From Enterobacter wuhouensis (GTDB taxonomy: Bacteria; Pseudomonadota; Gammaproteobacteria; Enterobacterales; Enterobacteriaceae), in assembly GCF_004331265.1 (NCBI RefSeq), contig NZ_SJOO01000006.1, forward strand, positions 218,259 through 282,258: 64,000 nucleotides of DNA, written 5' to 3'. Below, in pieces: positions 9,911 to 19,810 of this stretch. Position 1 is the stretch's first letter; each line of letters opens with the position of its first letter. The translations under genes and the position numbers were made by a program. The notes below the pieces were generated by a model. It worked only from the letters and a program-made list of their open reading frames with translations. It was not told the DNA's origin and did not search any database.

Positions 9911-10720
9911 ATGCTTGAATTATCCATAGCGCTTCCGATTAAAGTACAAAACGGCGGTTTGTTTATCTCCAGGGGCGTGGGCCGCCATCCTGCGCGAAAA
10001 TTAACGTCGTGGGAGATTATTTTTGTCGAAAAAGGGACGTTAACGATCCAGGAGGAAAACGCGGTTTTTGAGGTAAAAGCGGGGGAAAGTTTGCTGCTTT
10101 GGCCCGATCGGCGGCACGTGGGGACAGAAGACTTTCCGGCGGATCTGAAATTTTACTGGCTGCATTTTGAGGTTGAGCATCACCCGCCACGGTTACCTAA
10201 CCTGGCAATAGAACAACACTGCTGCGTGAGGGATGCACAATATACGATCGCTCTGTTTCGGCAATTCCTGACCGAGCAGGAAAAATTGCAGCGCAGCGTG
10301 GCGCTGGAAATGATCTTATTGCTGATTTTACAGCAAATATCTCTTTCATCAGGTTACGAAGATAAAGCGGATGAAGCGGGTGCGGCAATGGCGTGGAAGG
10401 CTAAACAGCTTATTCGCACGCAGTTTCATTTGCCGCTCTCCACGTCGCAGCTGGCAAAAGAGCTGCACTGCAATGCGGATTATCTGGGGCGCGTATTTCG
10501 GCGGACGTTTCATTTAACCCTGACGGAGGCGATCCATCGCCAGCGCGTCAGGGCGGCGGAAAAGCTGCTGCTCAACGATTCTGCGTCATTAACCGAAGTG
10601 GCCACCCGCTGCGGTTTTAATGACGTGGGCTATTTTCGGCAGATTTTTTCGAAGTACACCGGCTTAACGCCCGCCGTCTGGAAACGGCGGTACTGTAAGG
10701 AGCACATTAATTCAGGATGA
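9911..10720 (+). CDS. AraC-family transcriptional regulator
   Basis: Regulator of 269 residues: an N-terminal cupin sensor domain (about 1-150, with [13 protein letters not shown] and the [13 protein letters not shown] turn) and a C-terminal double helix-turn-helix (about 165-262, ending in [20 protein letters not shown], the classic AraC signature). It is divergent from the symporter/GH127 operon and most likely activates it in response to an arabinose-type sugar. It is not AraC itself, whose N-terminal arm and length differ. The 3' end overlaps that of sgbE by nine bases. Confidence 0.88.
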   Translation: MLELSIALPIKVQNGGLFISRGVGRHPARKLTSWEIIFVEKGTLTIQEENAVFEVKAGESLLLWPDRRHVGTEDFPADLKFYWLHFEVEHHPPRLPNLAIEQHCCVRDAQYTIALFRQFLTEQEKLQRSVALEMILLLILQQISLSSGYEDKADEAGAAMAWKAKQLIRTQFHLPLSTSQLAKELHCNADYLGRVFRRTFHLTLTEAIHRQRVRAAEKLLLNDSASLTEVATRCGFNDVGYFRQIFSKYTGLTPAVWKRRYCKEHINSG

Positions 10721-11416
10721 TTGCTGCCCGTAGTAGGCATTCGCACCGTGCTTGCGCAGATAGTGTTTGTCCAGCAATTCCTGCTGCATATCCGGCAGCT
10801 GTGGCGCGAGCTGGCGTGAGAACAGGCCCATATAGGCGCACTCTTCCAGCACTACGGCATTGTGGACCGCGTCGGCGGCATCTTTGCCCCAGGCAAACGG
10901 GCCGTGCGAGTGCACCAGCACCGCCGGGATCTGCATCGGATTTAAGTCGCGCTCCTCGAAGGTTTTAATAATCACTTCGCCCGTCTGGTATTCGTACTCG
11001 CCCGCGATCTCGGCCGCGGTCATAAGACGCGTGCAGGGGATCGCACCGTAGAAATAGTCTGCATGCGTTGTGCCCCATGCGGGGAGATCCCGGCCCGCCT
11101 GCGACCAGATGGTGGCGTGGCGGGAATGGGTATGTACGATGCCGCCAATCTCCGGGTAGCGGCGATACAGCGCAAGGTGGGTCGGCGTGTCGGAGGAGGG
11201 CTTTTTACTTCCCTCGACCACTTCACCGGTAGCGATATTCACCACCACCATATCCTCTGCCGTCATCACGTCATACTCCACGCCGGAGGGCTTAATCACC
11301 ATCATGCCGCTTTCGCGATCCACCGCGCTGACATTGCCCCAGGTAAAGGTCACCAGCTGGTGGGCGGGCAGCGCCAGGTTTGCTGCCAGCACCTCGGCTT
11401 TGAGTTGTTCTAACAT
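10712..11416 (-). CDS. sgbE: L-ribulose-5-phosphate 4-epimerase SgbE (YiaS)
   Basis: Converts L-ribulose 5-phosphate to D-xylulose 5-phosphate, the last step of the yia (L-xylulose/diketogulonate) pathway. The protein has 234 residues; class II aldolase fold. Zinc-binding histidines lie in [11 protein letters not shown] and [10 protein letters not shown]. Identity to E. coli SgbE is nearly continuous, with a few extra residues at the C-terminus (QSS). It is last in the yiaK operon and starts inside the end of sgbU (seven-base overlap). AraD and UlaF share the fold, but the neighbours and sequence favour SgbE. Confidence 0.95.
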   Translation of the reverse strand: MLEQLKAEVLAANLALPAHQLVTFTWGNVSAVDRESGMMVIKPSGVEYDVMTAEDMVVVNIATGEVVEGSKKPSSDTPTHLALYRRYPEIGGIVHTHSRHATIWSQAGRDLPAWGTTHADYFYGAIPCTRLMTAAEIAGEYEYQTGEVIIKTFEERDLNPMQIPAVLVHSHGPFAWGKDAADAVHNAVVLEECAYMGLFSRQLAPQLPDMQQELLDKHYLRKHGANAYYGQQSS

Positions 11417-12270
11417 GTCATGCCTCCTTCCTGCATTCGGGCTTCAATCCAGCGGCGCGCCTGGATGATTTCCAGCACCGGCTCTTTTGCCTTTTCGGTC
11501 CACATTTCAATCAGAAACGCGCCGCGATAGTTGAGCTTATTCAGCGTGTTAAACACGCCAACGAAATCGACGCAGCCTTCGCCAAACGGCACGTCGCGGA
11601 ACTGCCCGGGACTTTGCGCGGTGACGGGTTGGGTATCTTTCAGGTGTATAGCCGCGATGCGGTCAATGCCCAGCGTCAGCTCGGCGGTGACGTCGTTGCC
11701 CCACGCGCTGAGGTTGCCGACGTCCGGGTAAACGCTGAACCACGGCGAGGCGAGCATGTCGTCCCACTTTTTCCATTTGCTGATGGAGTTCATAAACGCG
11801 GTGTCCATGATCTCCACGGCCAGCATCACCTGCGCGGCGGCGGCCTGCTCGACGGCCCACGCCAGCCCTTCGGCAAAGCGCTGCTGCGTGCCCTCATCGT
11901 GCTCTTCGTAGTAAACGTCATAACCCGCAAGCTGAATGGTGCGAATGCCTAAGTCACGCGCCAGCCTGATGGCTTTGGTCATGATCTCGCGGGCGCGTTG
12001 GCGCACGGTTTCATCCCGGCTGCCAAACGGAAAGCGGCGATGTGCGGAAAGACACATCGACGGGATCGCCACGCCGGTTTCCAGCATCGCTTCAACCAGC
12101 GAAGCGCGCTGCGTGGTGCTCCACTCGAGGCGTGACAAACGCTCGTCTGTCTCGTCGACGGACATCTCAACAAAATCGAACCCGCAGCTTTTCGCCAGCA
12201 CCAGACGCTCTGGCCAGGAGAGATCTTTCGACAGCGCTTTTTCGTAAATCCCTAACGGATGTTGACGCAT
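11410..12270 (-). CDS. sgbU: L-xylulose-5-phosphate 3-epimerase SgbU (YiaR)
   Basis: Predicted epimerase (L-xylulose 5-phosphate to L-ribulose 5-phosphate) of 286 residues with a TIM-barrel, AP-endonuclease-2-like fold. Metal-binding residues are expected in [26 protein letters not shown] and IEMWTE. It matches E. coli SgbU throughout. The ATG at 12270 follows GGGGAG with a seven-base spacer and yields the E. coli length; a TTG at 12285 is less likely. It begins two bases after the sgbH stop, indicating coupled translation. Confidence 0.94.
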   Translation of the reverse strand: MRQHPLGIYEKALSKDLSWPERLVLAKSCGFDFVEMSVDETDERLSRLEWSTTQRASLVEAMLETGVAIPSMCLSAHRRFPFGSRDETVRQRAREIMTKAIRLARDLGIRTIQLAGYDVYYEEHDEGTQQRFAEGLAWAVEQAAAAQVMLAVEIMDTAFMNSISKWKKWDDMLASPWFSVYPDVGNLSAWGNDVTAELTLGIDRIAAIHLKDTQPVTAQSPGQFRDVPFGEGCVDFVGVFNTLNKLNYRGAFLIEMWTEKAKEPVLEIIQARRWIEARMQEGGMTC

Positions 12271-12272
12271 GG

Positions 12273-12926
12273 TTACGCTCCCCAAATGTCGCGGATTTGC
12301 GAATGGAACGCCTGTGCCACCTGCGGCGGATTTTCTGCGCCTGCCAGCGCGCGCCCGGCGATAAAGGCTTTGACGTTGATCTGCTTAAACAGCGGCAGGT
12401 CGGCAGAGGTGATCCCGCCGGTGATCGAGAGCTGCAGGCCGATATCGGAGAGCGCCTTCATTTTCGCGAGATCGGCTTCGCCCCACTGCTGACCGCTGGC
12501 CTGCGCGTCGCGGCCGCGGTGGTAGATTGCCTGCTTCACGCCGACGCGATGCCACGCGCGCGCGTCGTCCAGCGTCCAGTTGCCAAACAGCTCCATCTGG
12601 ATTTCTCCCCCGCAGCGCAGTGCGACCTCGTGGCCTCGCTCAACGGTTGCCAGCGGGGCGGCGCAGATGATGGTCATCCAGTTCGCGCCCGCGCCAAACG
12701 CCTGCTGTGCCAGCGTTTCTCCTGCGTCGGCGACCTTCCAGTCCGCCACGATGATTTTATCCGGACACTGCTCGCGCAGGACGCGCACGGCGTTCAGCCC
12801 TTCGGTCAGGCACAAAATGGTGCCGGCCTCGACGATATCAACGTGATCTGAAAGCGTCGCGACGTCGCGCTGGGCGGCCTGAAGTGAGGTATGGTCGAGC
12901 GCCAGCTGCAGTAATGGTCGGCTCAT
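12273..12926 (-). CDS. sgbH: 3-keto-L-gulonate-6-phosphate decarboxylase SgbH (YiaQ)
   Basis: Mg-dependent decarboxylase of the OMP-decarboxylase suprafamily, 217 residues (E. coli 220), forming L-xylulose 5-phosphate and CO2 from 3-keto-L-gulonate 6-phosphate. Visible motifs are LALDHTS at the N-terminus, the catalytic DWKVADAG (the DxKxxD motif of the suprafamily), and SITGGIT in the phosphate-binding loop. The start overlaps the lyxK stop as ATGA. UlaD is the paralogue in the ula operon; operon context decides for SgbH. Confidence 0.95.
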   Translation of the reverse strand: MSRPLLQLALDHTSLQAAQRDVATLSDHVDIVEAGTILCLTEGLNAVRVLREQCPDKIIVADWKVADAGETLAQQAFGAGANWMTIICAAPLATVERGHEVALRCGGEIQMELFGNWTLDDARAWHRVGVKQAIYHRGRDAQASGQQWGEADLAKMKALSDIGLQLSITGGITSADLPLFKQINVKAFIAGRALAGAENPPQVAQAFHSQIRDIWGA

Positions 12927-14428
12927 AGGTTGTACTCCTTAATACGGGCGTGATAGTCCTGAAGTGCTGAAATCAGTAACTGGTAACGGTGATATTTGCG
13001 CTGGTAAGCCGCATGGGCGCGCATGTCGGGTTCAACCACCCGGATGTCGTGTTTAAGGGCGCGCTGCGCAGCGTGGAAATCGGGGTAAACGCCGGTGCCC
13101 ACCAGCGCCGCCAGCGCCGCGCCGGAGCAGCCGGTCTCTTCTACCTGCGGCAACTCAATCGCCAGGCCGCTGACGTCGGCGAGCATTTGCATCCACACGT
13201 CCGAATGGGTCGGGCCACCCGTGACGCGCAGCGCCTGCACCTGGGTAAAGCGTTCAAGCATGCGGTTGAGGTGGGTCATGTGGCTGAACACCACGCCCTC
13301 GTAAACGGCCTGCAGAAGATGTGCGCGGGTATGCAGCGCCTGCATGCCGTAAAAACCACTGGTCATCTCCAGCCCGGCGTTGCTGCCGTAGAGGAACGGC
13401 AGAAAGAACACCTCGCTTTCCGCTTTCGGCAGGCTGGCGACGGCATGGTTGATCTCGTCGAATGACATATCGCCCCACTGTGCGGTGAGCCACTCCAGGT
13501 TGCCGGATGAGGTCGGGCTGGCTTCGTGAACGATGTACTGCTGCGGGTGGACGTAACGGCCATACACATAGGGGAACGGCTCGTTATCGCGAAGCGCACT
13601 GGCGATCCCGCTGGTGACGGCCCAGGTGCCCATCACGGCGTTCAGCGTGTGTTCGTCGTGAAGCCCGGCGCAGATCGCGGTGGAAACCACATCAAACAGT
13701 CCACCAACGACGGGCGTGCCCGCCGCGAGACCGGTCAGTGCGGCTGCCTGAGCGGTGATTTCCCCGCAAATTTCTGCTGAGCCGACAATCGGCGGCAGGG
13801 CGCCGTCAATTTCGCTGATACCGAGCCAGCGCGTAAGCTGTGGGTCGTATTTCCCGGTATTCATGTTGTAGAGATTGGACTCGGAGATATTGCTCTCCTC
13901 GCAGCCCTTCACGCCGGTCAGACACCAGCGCAGATAGTCGTGCGCCATCATCACGCAGCCGATCTGTTGATACCGCTGCGGTTCGTTCTCTTTCACCCAG
14001 CGCAGGAGCGAGGCCGGATGCCCTGTCCACAGCGTCTGGCGCGTATGCGGATAGAGCTTTTCGGGAATGCCGTCCTGCTGCCAGCGCTGCACAATGTCCA
14101 GCGCCCGGCGGTCAGAGGAGAGTATGGCGTTGCCCAGCGGCTGGTCCTGTTTATCGAGTAGAAACAGCCCCTTGCCCTGAGCAGAAATGCCGACGCCCTT
14201 GATCTGTTTACCGTCTACGCCTGAATGGTGGAGCAGCGCGGCGACGGTAGCGTGGCAGTGCTGCCAGAGCTGGGTCATATCCCGCTCGGCGTAGCCTGCG
14301 CGCGGGCTGAGCGTGGCAACCGAGCGGCGTTCGATACACACTTCCTTGCCCTGGCTGTTGTATAAACCGGCTTTCAGATAAGTACCGCCACAATCGATAC
14401 CCAGCCAGAAGGGCTCTTTTTCACTCAT
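12923..14428 (-). CDS. lyxK: L-xylulose/3-keto-L-gulonate kinase LyxK (YiaP)
   Basis: FGGY-family carbohydrate kinase of 501 residues (E. coli 498). It phosphorylates 3-keto-L-gulonate and L-xylulose in the cytoplasm, feeding SgbH. The N-terminal ATPase loop GIDCGGTYLKAGLY, the GGLFDVVSTA segment with the presumed catalytic Asp, and the C-terminal VTGGPTHSDVWMQMLADVSG signature are present. The gene lies between the transporter yiaX2 and sgbH; a hairpin repeat in the 78-base gap before it may uncouple it partly from the upstream genes. Confidence 0.94.
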   Translation of the reverse strand: MSEKEPFWLGIDCGGTYLKAGLYNSQGKEVCIERRSVATLSPRAGYAERDMTQLWQHCHATVAALLHHSGVDGKQIKGVGISAQGKGLFLLDKQDQPLGNAILSSDRRALDIVQRWQQDGIPEKLYPHTRQTLWTGHPASLLRWVKENEPQRYQQIGCVMMAHDYLRWCLTGVKGCEESNISESNLYNMNTGKYDPQLTRWLGISEIDGALPPIVGSAEICGEITAQAAALTGLAAGTPVVGGLFDVVSTAICAGLHDEHTLNAVMGTWAVTSGIASALRDNEPFPYVYGRYVHPQQYIVHEASPTSSGNLEWLTAQWGDMSFDEINHAVASLPKAESEVFFLPFLYGSNAGLEMTSGFYGMQALHTRAHLLQAVYEGVVFSHMTHLNRMLERFTQVQALRVTGGPTHSDVWMQMLADVSGLAIELPQVEETGCSGAALAALVGTGVYPDFHAAQRALKHDIRVVEPDMRAHAAYQRKYHRYQLLISALQDYHARIKEYNL

Positions 14429-14471
14429 CTTCTTCTCACTTATTCGCCGGGTGGACCCGGTTCGGTTTTCT

Positions 14472-14504
14472 CCCTCTCCCCGTGGGAGAGGGCTGGGGTG
14501 AGGG
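14472..14504. repeat. GC-rich hairpin repeat (CCCTCTCCCC family), copy 1
   Basis: CCCTCTCCCCGTGGGAGAGGG hairpin followed by a CTGGGGTGAGGG tail, ending two bases before the yiaX2 stop codon. A partial REP-like GCCGGGTGG...CCCGG lies just beside it (about 14442-14460). It belongs to a dispersed family found at six places in this window. Confidence 0.85.
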
Positions 14505-14506
14505 CA

Positions 14507-15826
14507 TCAGGCCGCACGCTTGTGCGGATTTACCGTGGGATTAGGCTCTGCGCCGGCATCGCATTTCGCCGGCAGCAGCAGGGCCAGCAGCGACGCCAGC
14601 GCCAGCGACACCGCCAGGCAGTAAACGCCCGCGTCTTTGCTGTAGAGGGTGATCAGCACGCCAACCGCATACGGGCCGCAGAAGCCACCAAGGTTGCCCA
14701 GGGCGTTGATCACGCCGCGCGCGCCGCCCGCCATCTCTGCGCTGAACAGACGCGCCGGAATGGTCCAGAACACGCCCGCTGCGGATTGCAGGAAGAACCC
14801 GCAGCCCACCAGCGCGGCATACGCCAGCCAGGTACTCTCTTTCAGCGCCACGGAGAGGAACATGCACAGCGCAAAGCCAATCAGCGGCAGGGAGACAAAC
14901 AGCTTGCGTTTGCCGGTGCGGTCAGAGAGCGTGGAGAACAGGAACATCCCTGCAATGGCCCCGATGTAGGGCAGGATGGCAAGCATCCCCACCTGACCGA
15001 TGCTGGTGTGCGTCAGCTCCTTCAGGATGGTCGGCAGCCAGAGCGTGTAGCCGTAAATCCCGGTCTGATAGAAGAAGTTCAGGGCAATCAGCTGCCACAT
15101 GGTTTTGTCAGAAAGTACGGCGGTCAGCGACGCGTTTTTCACCTCTTTACCGGCAATCGCCTGCTGCTCCGCCGCCAGCGTTTGTACCAGGTAGTTCTTC
15201 TCGGCGTCTGAAATCCAGCGCGCTTCCTGCGGGCGGTCGTACACGGTGAACGCCCACAGCACCAGCACAACGACGGACATCAAGCCTTCAATGATGAACA
15301 GCCAGCGCCAGTCGAGCGCGGTGATGATCCAGCCTGACAGCGGGGCGGTGACGATCCCGGCGATGGGGACGAACATAATCACAATGGCGTTGGCGCGACC
15401 GCGCTCGGCGTCCGGGAACCAGTTGCTGATCATGGTGAGCACCACGGGCAGCATCCCGCCTTCCGCCACGCCGAGTAAGAAGCGCAGCGCCAGCAGCTGA
15501 TACTGATTCGTCACGAGGCCCGTGAGCACCGAGATCACCGCCCAGGCAACCAGCGACCAGCCGATAAACTTCTTGCCGCTGCCGTGCACGGCAATCTTGC
15601 CGCCGGGAACCTGCAGGAACAGGTAGCCGATAAAGAAGATCCCACCTGCGAGGCCCGCCATGGTGGCGGTGATACCCAGTTCTTCATCCATGCCGCCGGG
15701 CATGGCAAAGGCGATATTTACGCGGTCCATATAGGAAATAATGCAGGCGATTAGAATCGGAGGAATAATTCTTAGCCAGCGCTGGCGCGGAATGTCCGCT
15801 TGTAGAGCATTCGAGTAAGTGTTCAT
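14507..15826 (-). CDS. yiaX2: MFS transporter YiaX2 (L-ascorbate/sugar-acid uptake)
   Basis: Major facilitator of 439 residues and about twelve membrane segments, anion:cation symporter type, with DRVNIAFA in helix 1 and the loop motif GKIAVHGSGKKFIG. In Klebsiella the operon yiaK-yiaL-yiaX1-yiaX2-yiaPQRS carries such a transporter, linked to aerobic L-ascorbate use; the order here is the same, so the yiaX2 name is used by synteny. E. coli has the TRAP transporter yiaMNO in this position. The substrate is inferred, not visible. Confidence 0.85.
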   Translation of the reverse strand: MNTYSNALQADIPRQRWLRIIPPILIACIISYMDRVNIAFAMPGGMDEELGITATMAGLAGGIFFIGYLFLQVPGGKIAVHGSGKKFIGWSLVAWAVISVLTGLVTNQYQLLALRFLLGVAEGGMLPVVLTMISNWFPDAERGRANAIVIMFVPIAGIVTAPLSGWIITALDWRWLFIIEGLMSVVVLVLWAFTVYDRPQEARWISDAEKNYLVQTLAAEQQAIAGKEVKNASLTAVLSDKTMWQLIALNFFYQTGIYGYTLWLPTILKELTHTSIGQVGMLAILPYIGAIAGMFLFSTLSDRTGKRKLFVSLPLIGFALCMFLSVALKESTWLAYAALVGCGFFLQSAAGVFWTIPARLFSAEMAGGARGVINALGNLGGFCGPYAVGVLITLYSKDAGVYCLAVSLALASLLALLLPAKCDAGAEPNPTVNPHKRAA

Positions 15827-15872
15827 ATTTACTGTCTCAGTCAGAGTAACCGGAATAGGGATATTTTTATTG

Positions 15873-16799
15873 TTATTGCGTTGCTTTATTCATTTGGCTA
15901 ATGCCGTCGCGCAAAATAGCGATGCGATGGCTGACGTCAGCATTAGCATTTATTTCCAGTAATTTAATACCGGAGAATTTCAACGTTGCGGCGCTCGCCG
16001 CAGTAAAGAGTGAGGTTGCATGTTCAGTGGACATCAAACTGTCGGCGCAGAATGAAGAAAACGGCGCGTGCAGATCCTGCCATTCACCGTATTCCCCGTG
16101 GGTGGCCGTGCCCGAAAACATCAGCGCGCCCAGCTTTCCGGCACCGAGAGCAGCCTGAACATGTTCCAGCGGGAGCGTCGTATTACGGCCTTCGATGGCC
16201 GAGCGCGCCCAGTTGATGCAAACGCTGATATCGGTATCTTTCACCACCTCCAGCACCTGCGCTAAGGGCAGGAAGCCCTTGCGCGGTGCCGGGCCGGTCA
16301 TGGCATCGCAGTGTTCCAGCACCAGATCGCAGTCCCAGTCCCAGCTCGCGATTTCCCGGATCGAGCGGGAAAACGCTTCGGTAGCCTGTTCGACGGAAGC
16401 ATTGCCCGCCTGCGGGGCCGCCTGCATCTCCAGGGCAATCACTTTGCCGGGAAAACGGGCGTTCACTGCAGCAATTTTCTGCTGCAGATGACGGTAGTAA
16501 TCGACGCAGGCTTTACGCTGTCCTTCGTCGGCTGACGCCAGGCCAAATGCGCCGTTGCTGCCGCGACGGCGCATGGTTTCCATGACGGCGGTGACGACGA
16601 TTTGCCAGTCGCCCGGCGTATGGCGGAACAGCCATTCGTCGCCAAACGGATGGAGATTTTCAAGGCACGGCTGTTCCAGCCCGCGAATGTTCGGCGTGTC
16701 GGAAAGTTCCCGCCAGAAGGTGTGTTCTTCTTGTTCCCCTTTCTGGTGAAACGAGGGTGCGCAGGGGTACGCACCAATAATAAAACTGGTATTGGCCAT
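15873..16799 (-). CDS. yiaX1: YiaX1, DUF4862-type protein of unknown function
   Basis: A protein of 308 residues without signal peptide or membrane segments. Its layout (alternating strands and helices, [38 protein letters not shown]) resembles a TIM-barrel of the sugar epimerase/AP-endonuclease-2 type, but I see no complete catalytic signature. It sits between yiaL and yiaX2 as in the Klebsiella ascorbate operon, hence the name. Its enzymatic role in ascorbate or diketogulonate breakdown has not been established to my knowledge; a hydrolase, isomerase or lactonase role would fit. Confidence 0.8.
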   Translation of the reverse strand: MANTSFIIGAYPCAPSFHQKGEQEEHTFWRELSDTPNIRGLEQPCLENLHPFGDEWLFRHTPGDWQIVVTAVMETMRRRGSNGAFGLASADEGQRKACVDYYRHLQQKIAAVNARFPGKVIALEMQAAPQAGNASVEQATEAFSRSIREIASWDWDCDLVLEHCDAMTGPAPRKGFLPLAQVLEVVKDTDISVCINWARSAIEGRNTTLPLEHVQAALGAGKLGALMFSGTATHGEYGEWQDLHAPFSSFCADSLMSTEHATSLFTAASAATLKFSGIKLLEINANADVSHRIAILRDGISQMNKATQ

Positions 16800-16825
16800 T
16801 TCGCGTTCCTGTATATATCAGAAAA

Positions 16826-18302
<1,477 letters not shown>

Positions 18303-18355
18303 CCCTGTTCTCCTGTTCTTTTTCGGGGCAAATGCGAGTGCTTTTTTATCGCTAA

Positions 18356-18372
18356 ATTTCACTATGCGAAAT
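18356..18372. promoter_or_regulatory. Candidate YiaJ (PlaR) operator 1
   Basis: Inverted repeat ATTTC-N7-GAAAT in the 226-base gap between the divergent yiaK and yiaJ genes, close to the expected yiaK promoter. IclR-family proteins bind dyads of about this size with TTTC/GAAA arms. Assigned from symmetry and position only. Confidence 0.4.
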
Positions 18373-18420
18373 CTGATTTCAAATATAGCGATCAAATTTT
18401 GTCAGATCAACGACATTCAT

Positions 18421-18433
18421 GATTTTCAAAATC
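18421..18433. promoter_or_regulatory. Candidate YiaJ (PlaR) operator 2
   Basis: Perfect 13-base palindrome GATTTTCAAAATC, followed by a further AAAATC at 18438-18443, in the middle of the yiaK-yiaJ intergenic region. It may be a second regulator site or part of a promoter. Assigned from symmetry only. Confidence 0.4.
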
Positions 18434-18528
18434 GATTAAAATCAAGTGGTTGTGTTTTTTCTGTTGAGATCGTGAACTAAACCACACTTTGCGCTACCAT
18501 CAGGGCGCGATAAAACAGGAGCGATTTG

Positions 18529-19347
18529 ATGAGCATGAAAGAGAGCGAAATGACGCAGGAAAAAGAGAGGCCAGCAGGTAGCCAGAGCTTGTTTCGCGGC
18601 CTGATGCTGATTGAAATCCTCAGCAACTATCCAAACGGATGTCCGCTTGCGCACTTATCAGAACTCGCGGGGCTGAATAAGAGCACCGTGCACCGCTTGC
18701 TGCAGGGGCTGCAGTCGTGCGGGTACGTCACCCCGGCGCCTGCCGCGGGCAGCTATCGCCTGACCACCAAGTTCATTGCCGTCGGGCAAAAGGCGCTGTC
18801 GTCGCTGAACATCATTCACGTGGCGGCTCCGCATCTTGAGGCGCTGAACATTGCCACCGGCGAGACGGTGAACTTCTCCAGCCGCGAGGACGACCACGCG
18901 ATCCTGATTTATAAGCTTGAGCCGACAACCGGCATGCTGCGCACGCGCGCCTATATCGGCCAGCATATGCCGCTCTACTGCTCCGCGATGGGTAAAATCT
19001 ACATGGCGTTTGGCCATCAGGATTACGTGGCGACCTACTGGGAGAGCCACCAGGAACAGATCCAACCCTTGACCCGCAACACCATTACCGAGCTGAGCGC
19101 GATGTATGATGAGCTGGCGGAAATCCGCGAGGGCAGCATGGCGATGGACAAAGAAGAGAACGAGCTGGGAGTGTCCTGCATTGCCGTGCCGGTGTTTGAT
19201 ATTCATGGTCGGGTGCCGTATGCGATCTCCATTTCGCTGTCGACCTCGCGCATGAAGCAGATTGGCGAGAAAAACCTTCTCAAACCGTTGCGAGAAACGG
19301 CTGAGGCCATCTCAAGAGAGCTGGGTTTTAACGTGCGCGAGGCGTAG
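18529..19347 (+). CDS. yiaJ: IclR-family repressor YiaJ (PlaR)
   Basis: Repressor of the yiaK operon, 272 residues. The N-terminal winged helix-turn-helix (about 20-80, LAHLSELAGLNKSTVHRLLQGL) is followed by a GAF-like IclR effector domain with CSAMGKIYMAF and GVSCIAVPVFD. Nearly identical to E. coli YiaJ/PlaR, which responds to plant-derived sugar acids, apart from a shorter C-terminus. The ATG at 18529 has ACAGGAG upstream at 18515-18521; a TTG one codon earlier is an artefact. It is divergent from yiaK, and ysaA starts three bases after its stop. Confidence 0.95.
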   Translation: MSMKESEMTQEKERPAGSQSLFRGLMLIEILSNYPNGCPLAHLSELAGLNKSTVHRLLQGLQSCGYVTPAPAAGSYRLTTKFIAVGQKALSSLNIIHVAAPHLEALNIATGETVNFSSREDDHAILIYKLEPTTGMLRTRAYIGQHMPLYCSAMGKIYMAFGHQDYVATYWESHQEQIQPLTRNTITELSAMYDELAEIREGSMAMDKEENELGVSCIAVPVFDIHGRVPYAISISLSTSRMKQIGEKNLLKPLRETAEAISRELGFNVREA

Positions 19348-19350
19348 CAG

Positions 19351-19806
19351 ATGAACCGATTTATCACGGCGGATTCGGCAAAATGCATTGGGTGTCGCAC
19401 CTGCGAAGCGGCCTGTGCGGTGTCGCATCAGGAATTCGTCTACGCAAACGCCTTTACGCCCCGCATTCGGGTCGTTAAAGGGGATTCATACACCACGGCG
19501 GTGGGGTGCCATCAGTGCGAGGATGCACCCTGTGCGAACGTGTGCCCAACCGGCGCCATTCAACGTTCAGCGGGCGTCTGGCTCGTGGAGCAGGCGCGCT
19601 GTATCGGGTGCAAAAGCTGTATGGTGGCGTGCCCGTTCGGGGCGATGCAGGTACAGTCGGCGGGGGATCGTGCTCAGGCGTTGAAGTGTGATTTGTGCAG
19701 CCATCGCGAGAGCGGGCCTGCCTGCGTGGAGGCGTGTCCAACACGCGCGCTGAGCTGCGTCGATCCTGCCAGATTACGCACCGAACGGCTGCGTAATCTG
19801 GCGTAA
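19351..19806 (+). CDS. ysaA: Ferredoxin-like 4Fe-4S protein YsaA
   Basis: Small iron-sulfur electron carrier of 151 residues, similar to HycB/HydN-type subunits. Sixteen cysteines in four groups can bind four 4Fe-4S clusters: CIGCRTCEAAC (12-22), CHQCEDAPCANVC, CIGCKSCMVAC and CDLCSHRESGPACVEAC. No signal peptide is present, so it is cytoplasmic. It follows yiaJ at three bases and is probably cotranscribed. In E. coli the same gene lies between avtA and yiaJ. Its redox partner is unknown; no oxidoreductase catalytic subunit is nearby. Confidence 0.9.
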   Translation: MNRFITADSAKCIGCRTCEAACAVSHQEFVYANAFTPRIRVVKGDSYTTAVGCHQCEDAPCANVCPTGAIQRSAGVWLVEQARCIGCKSCMVACPFGAMQVQSAGDRAQALKCDLCSHRESGPACVEACPTRALSCVDPARLRTERLRNLA

Positions 19807-19810
19807 CGCG

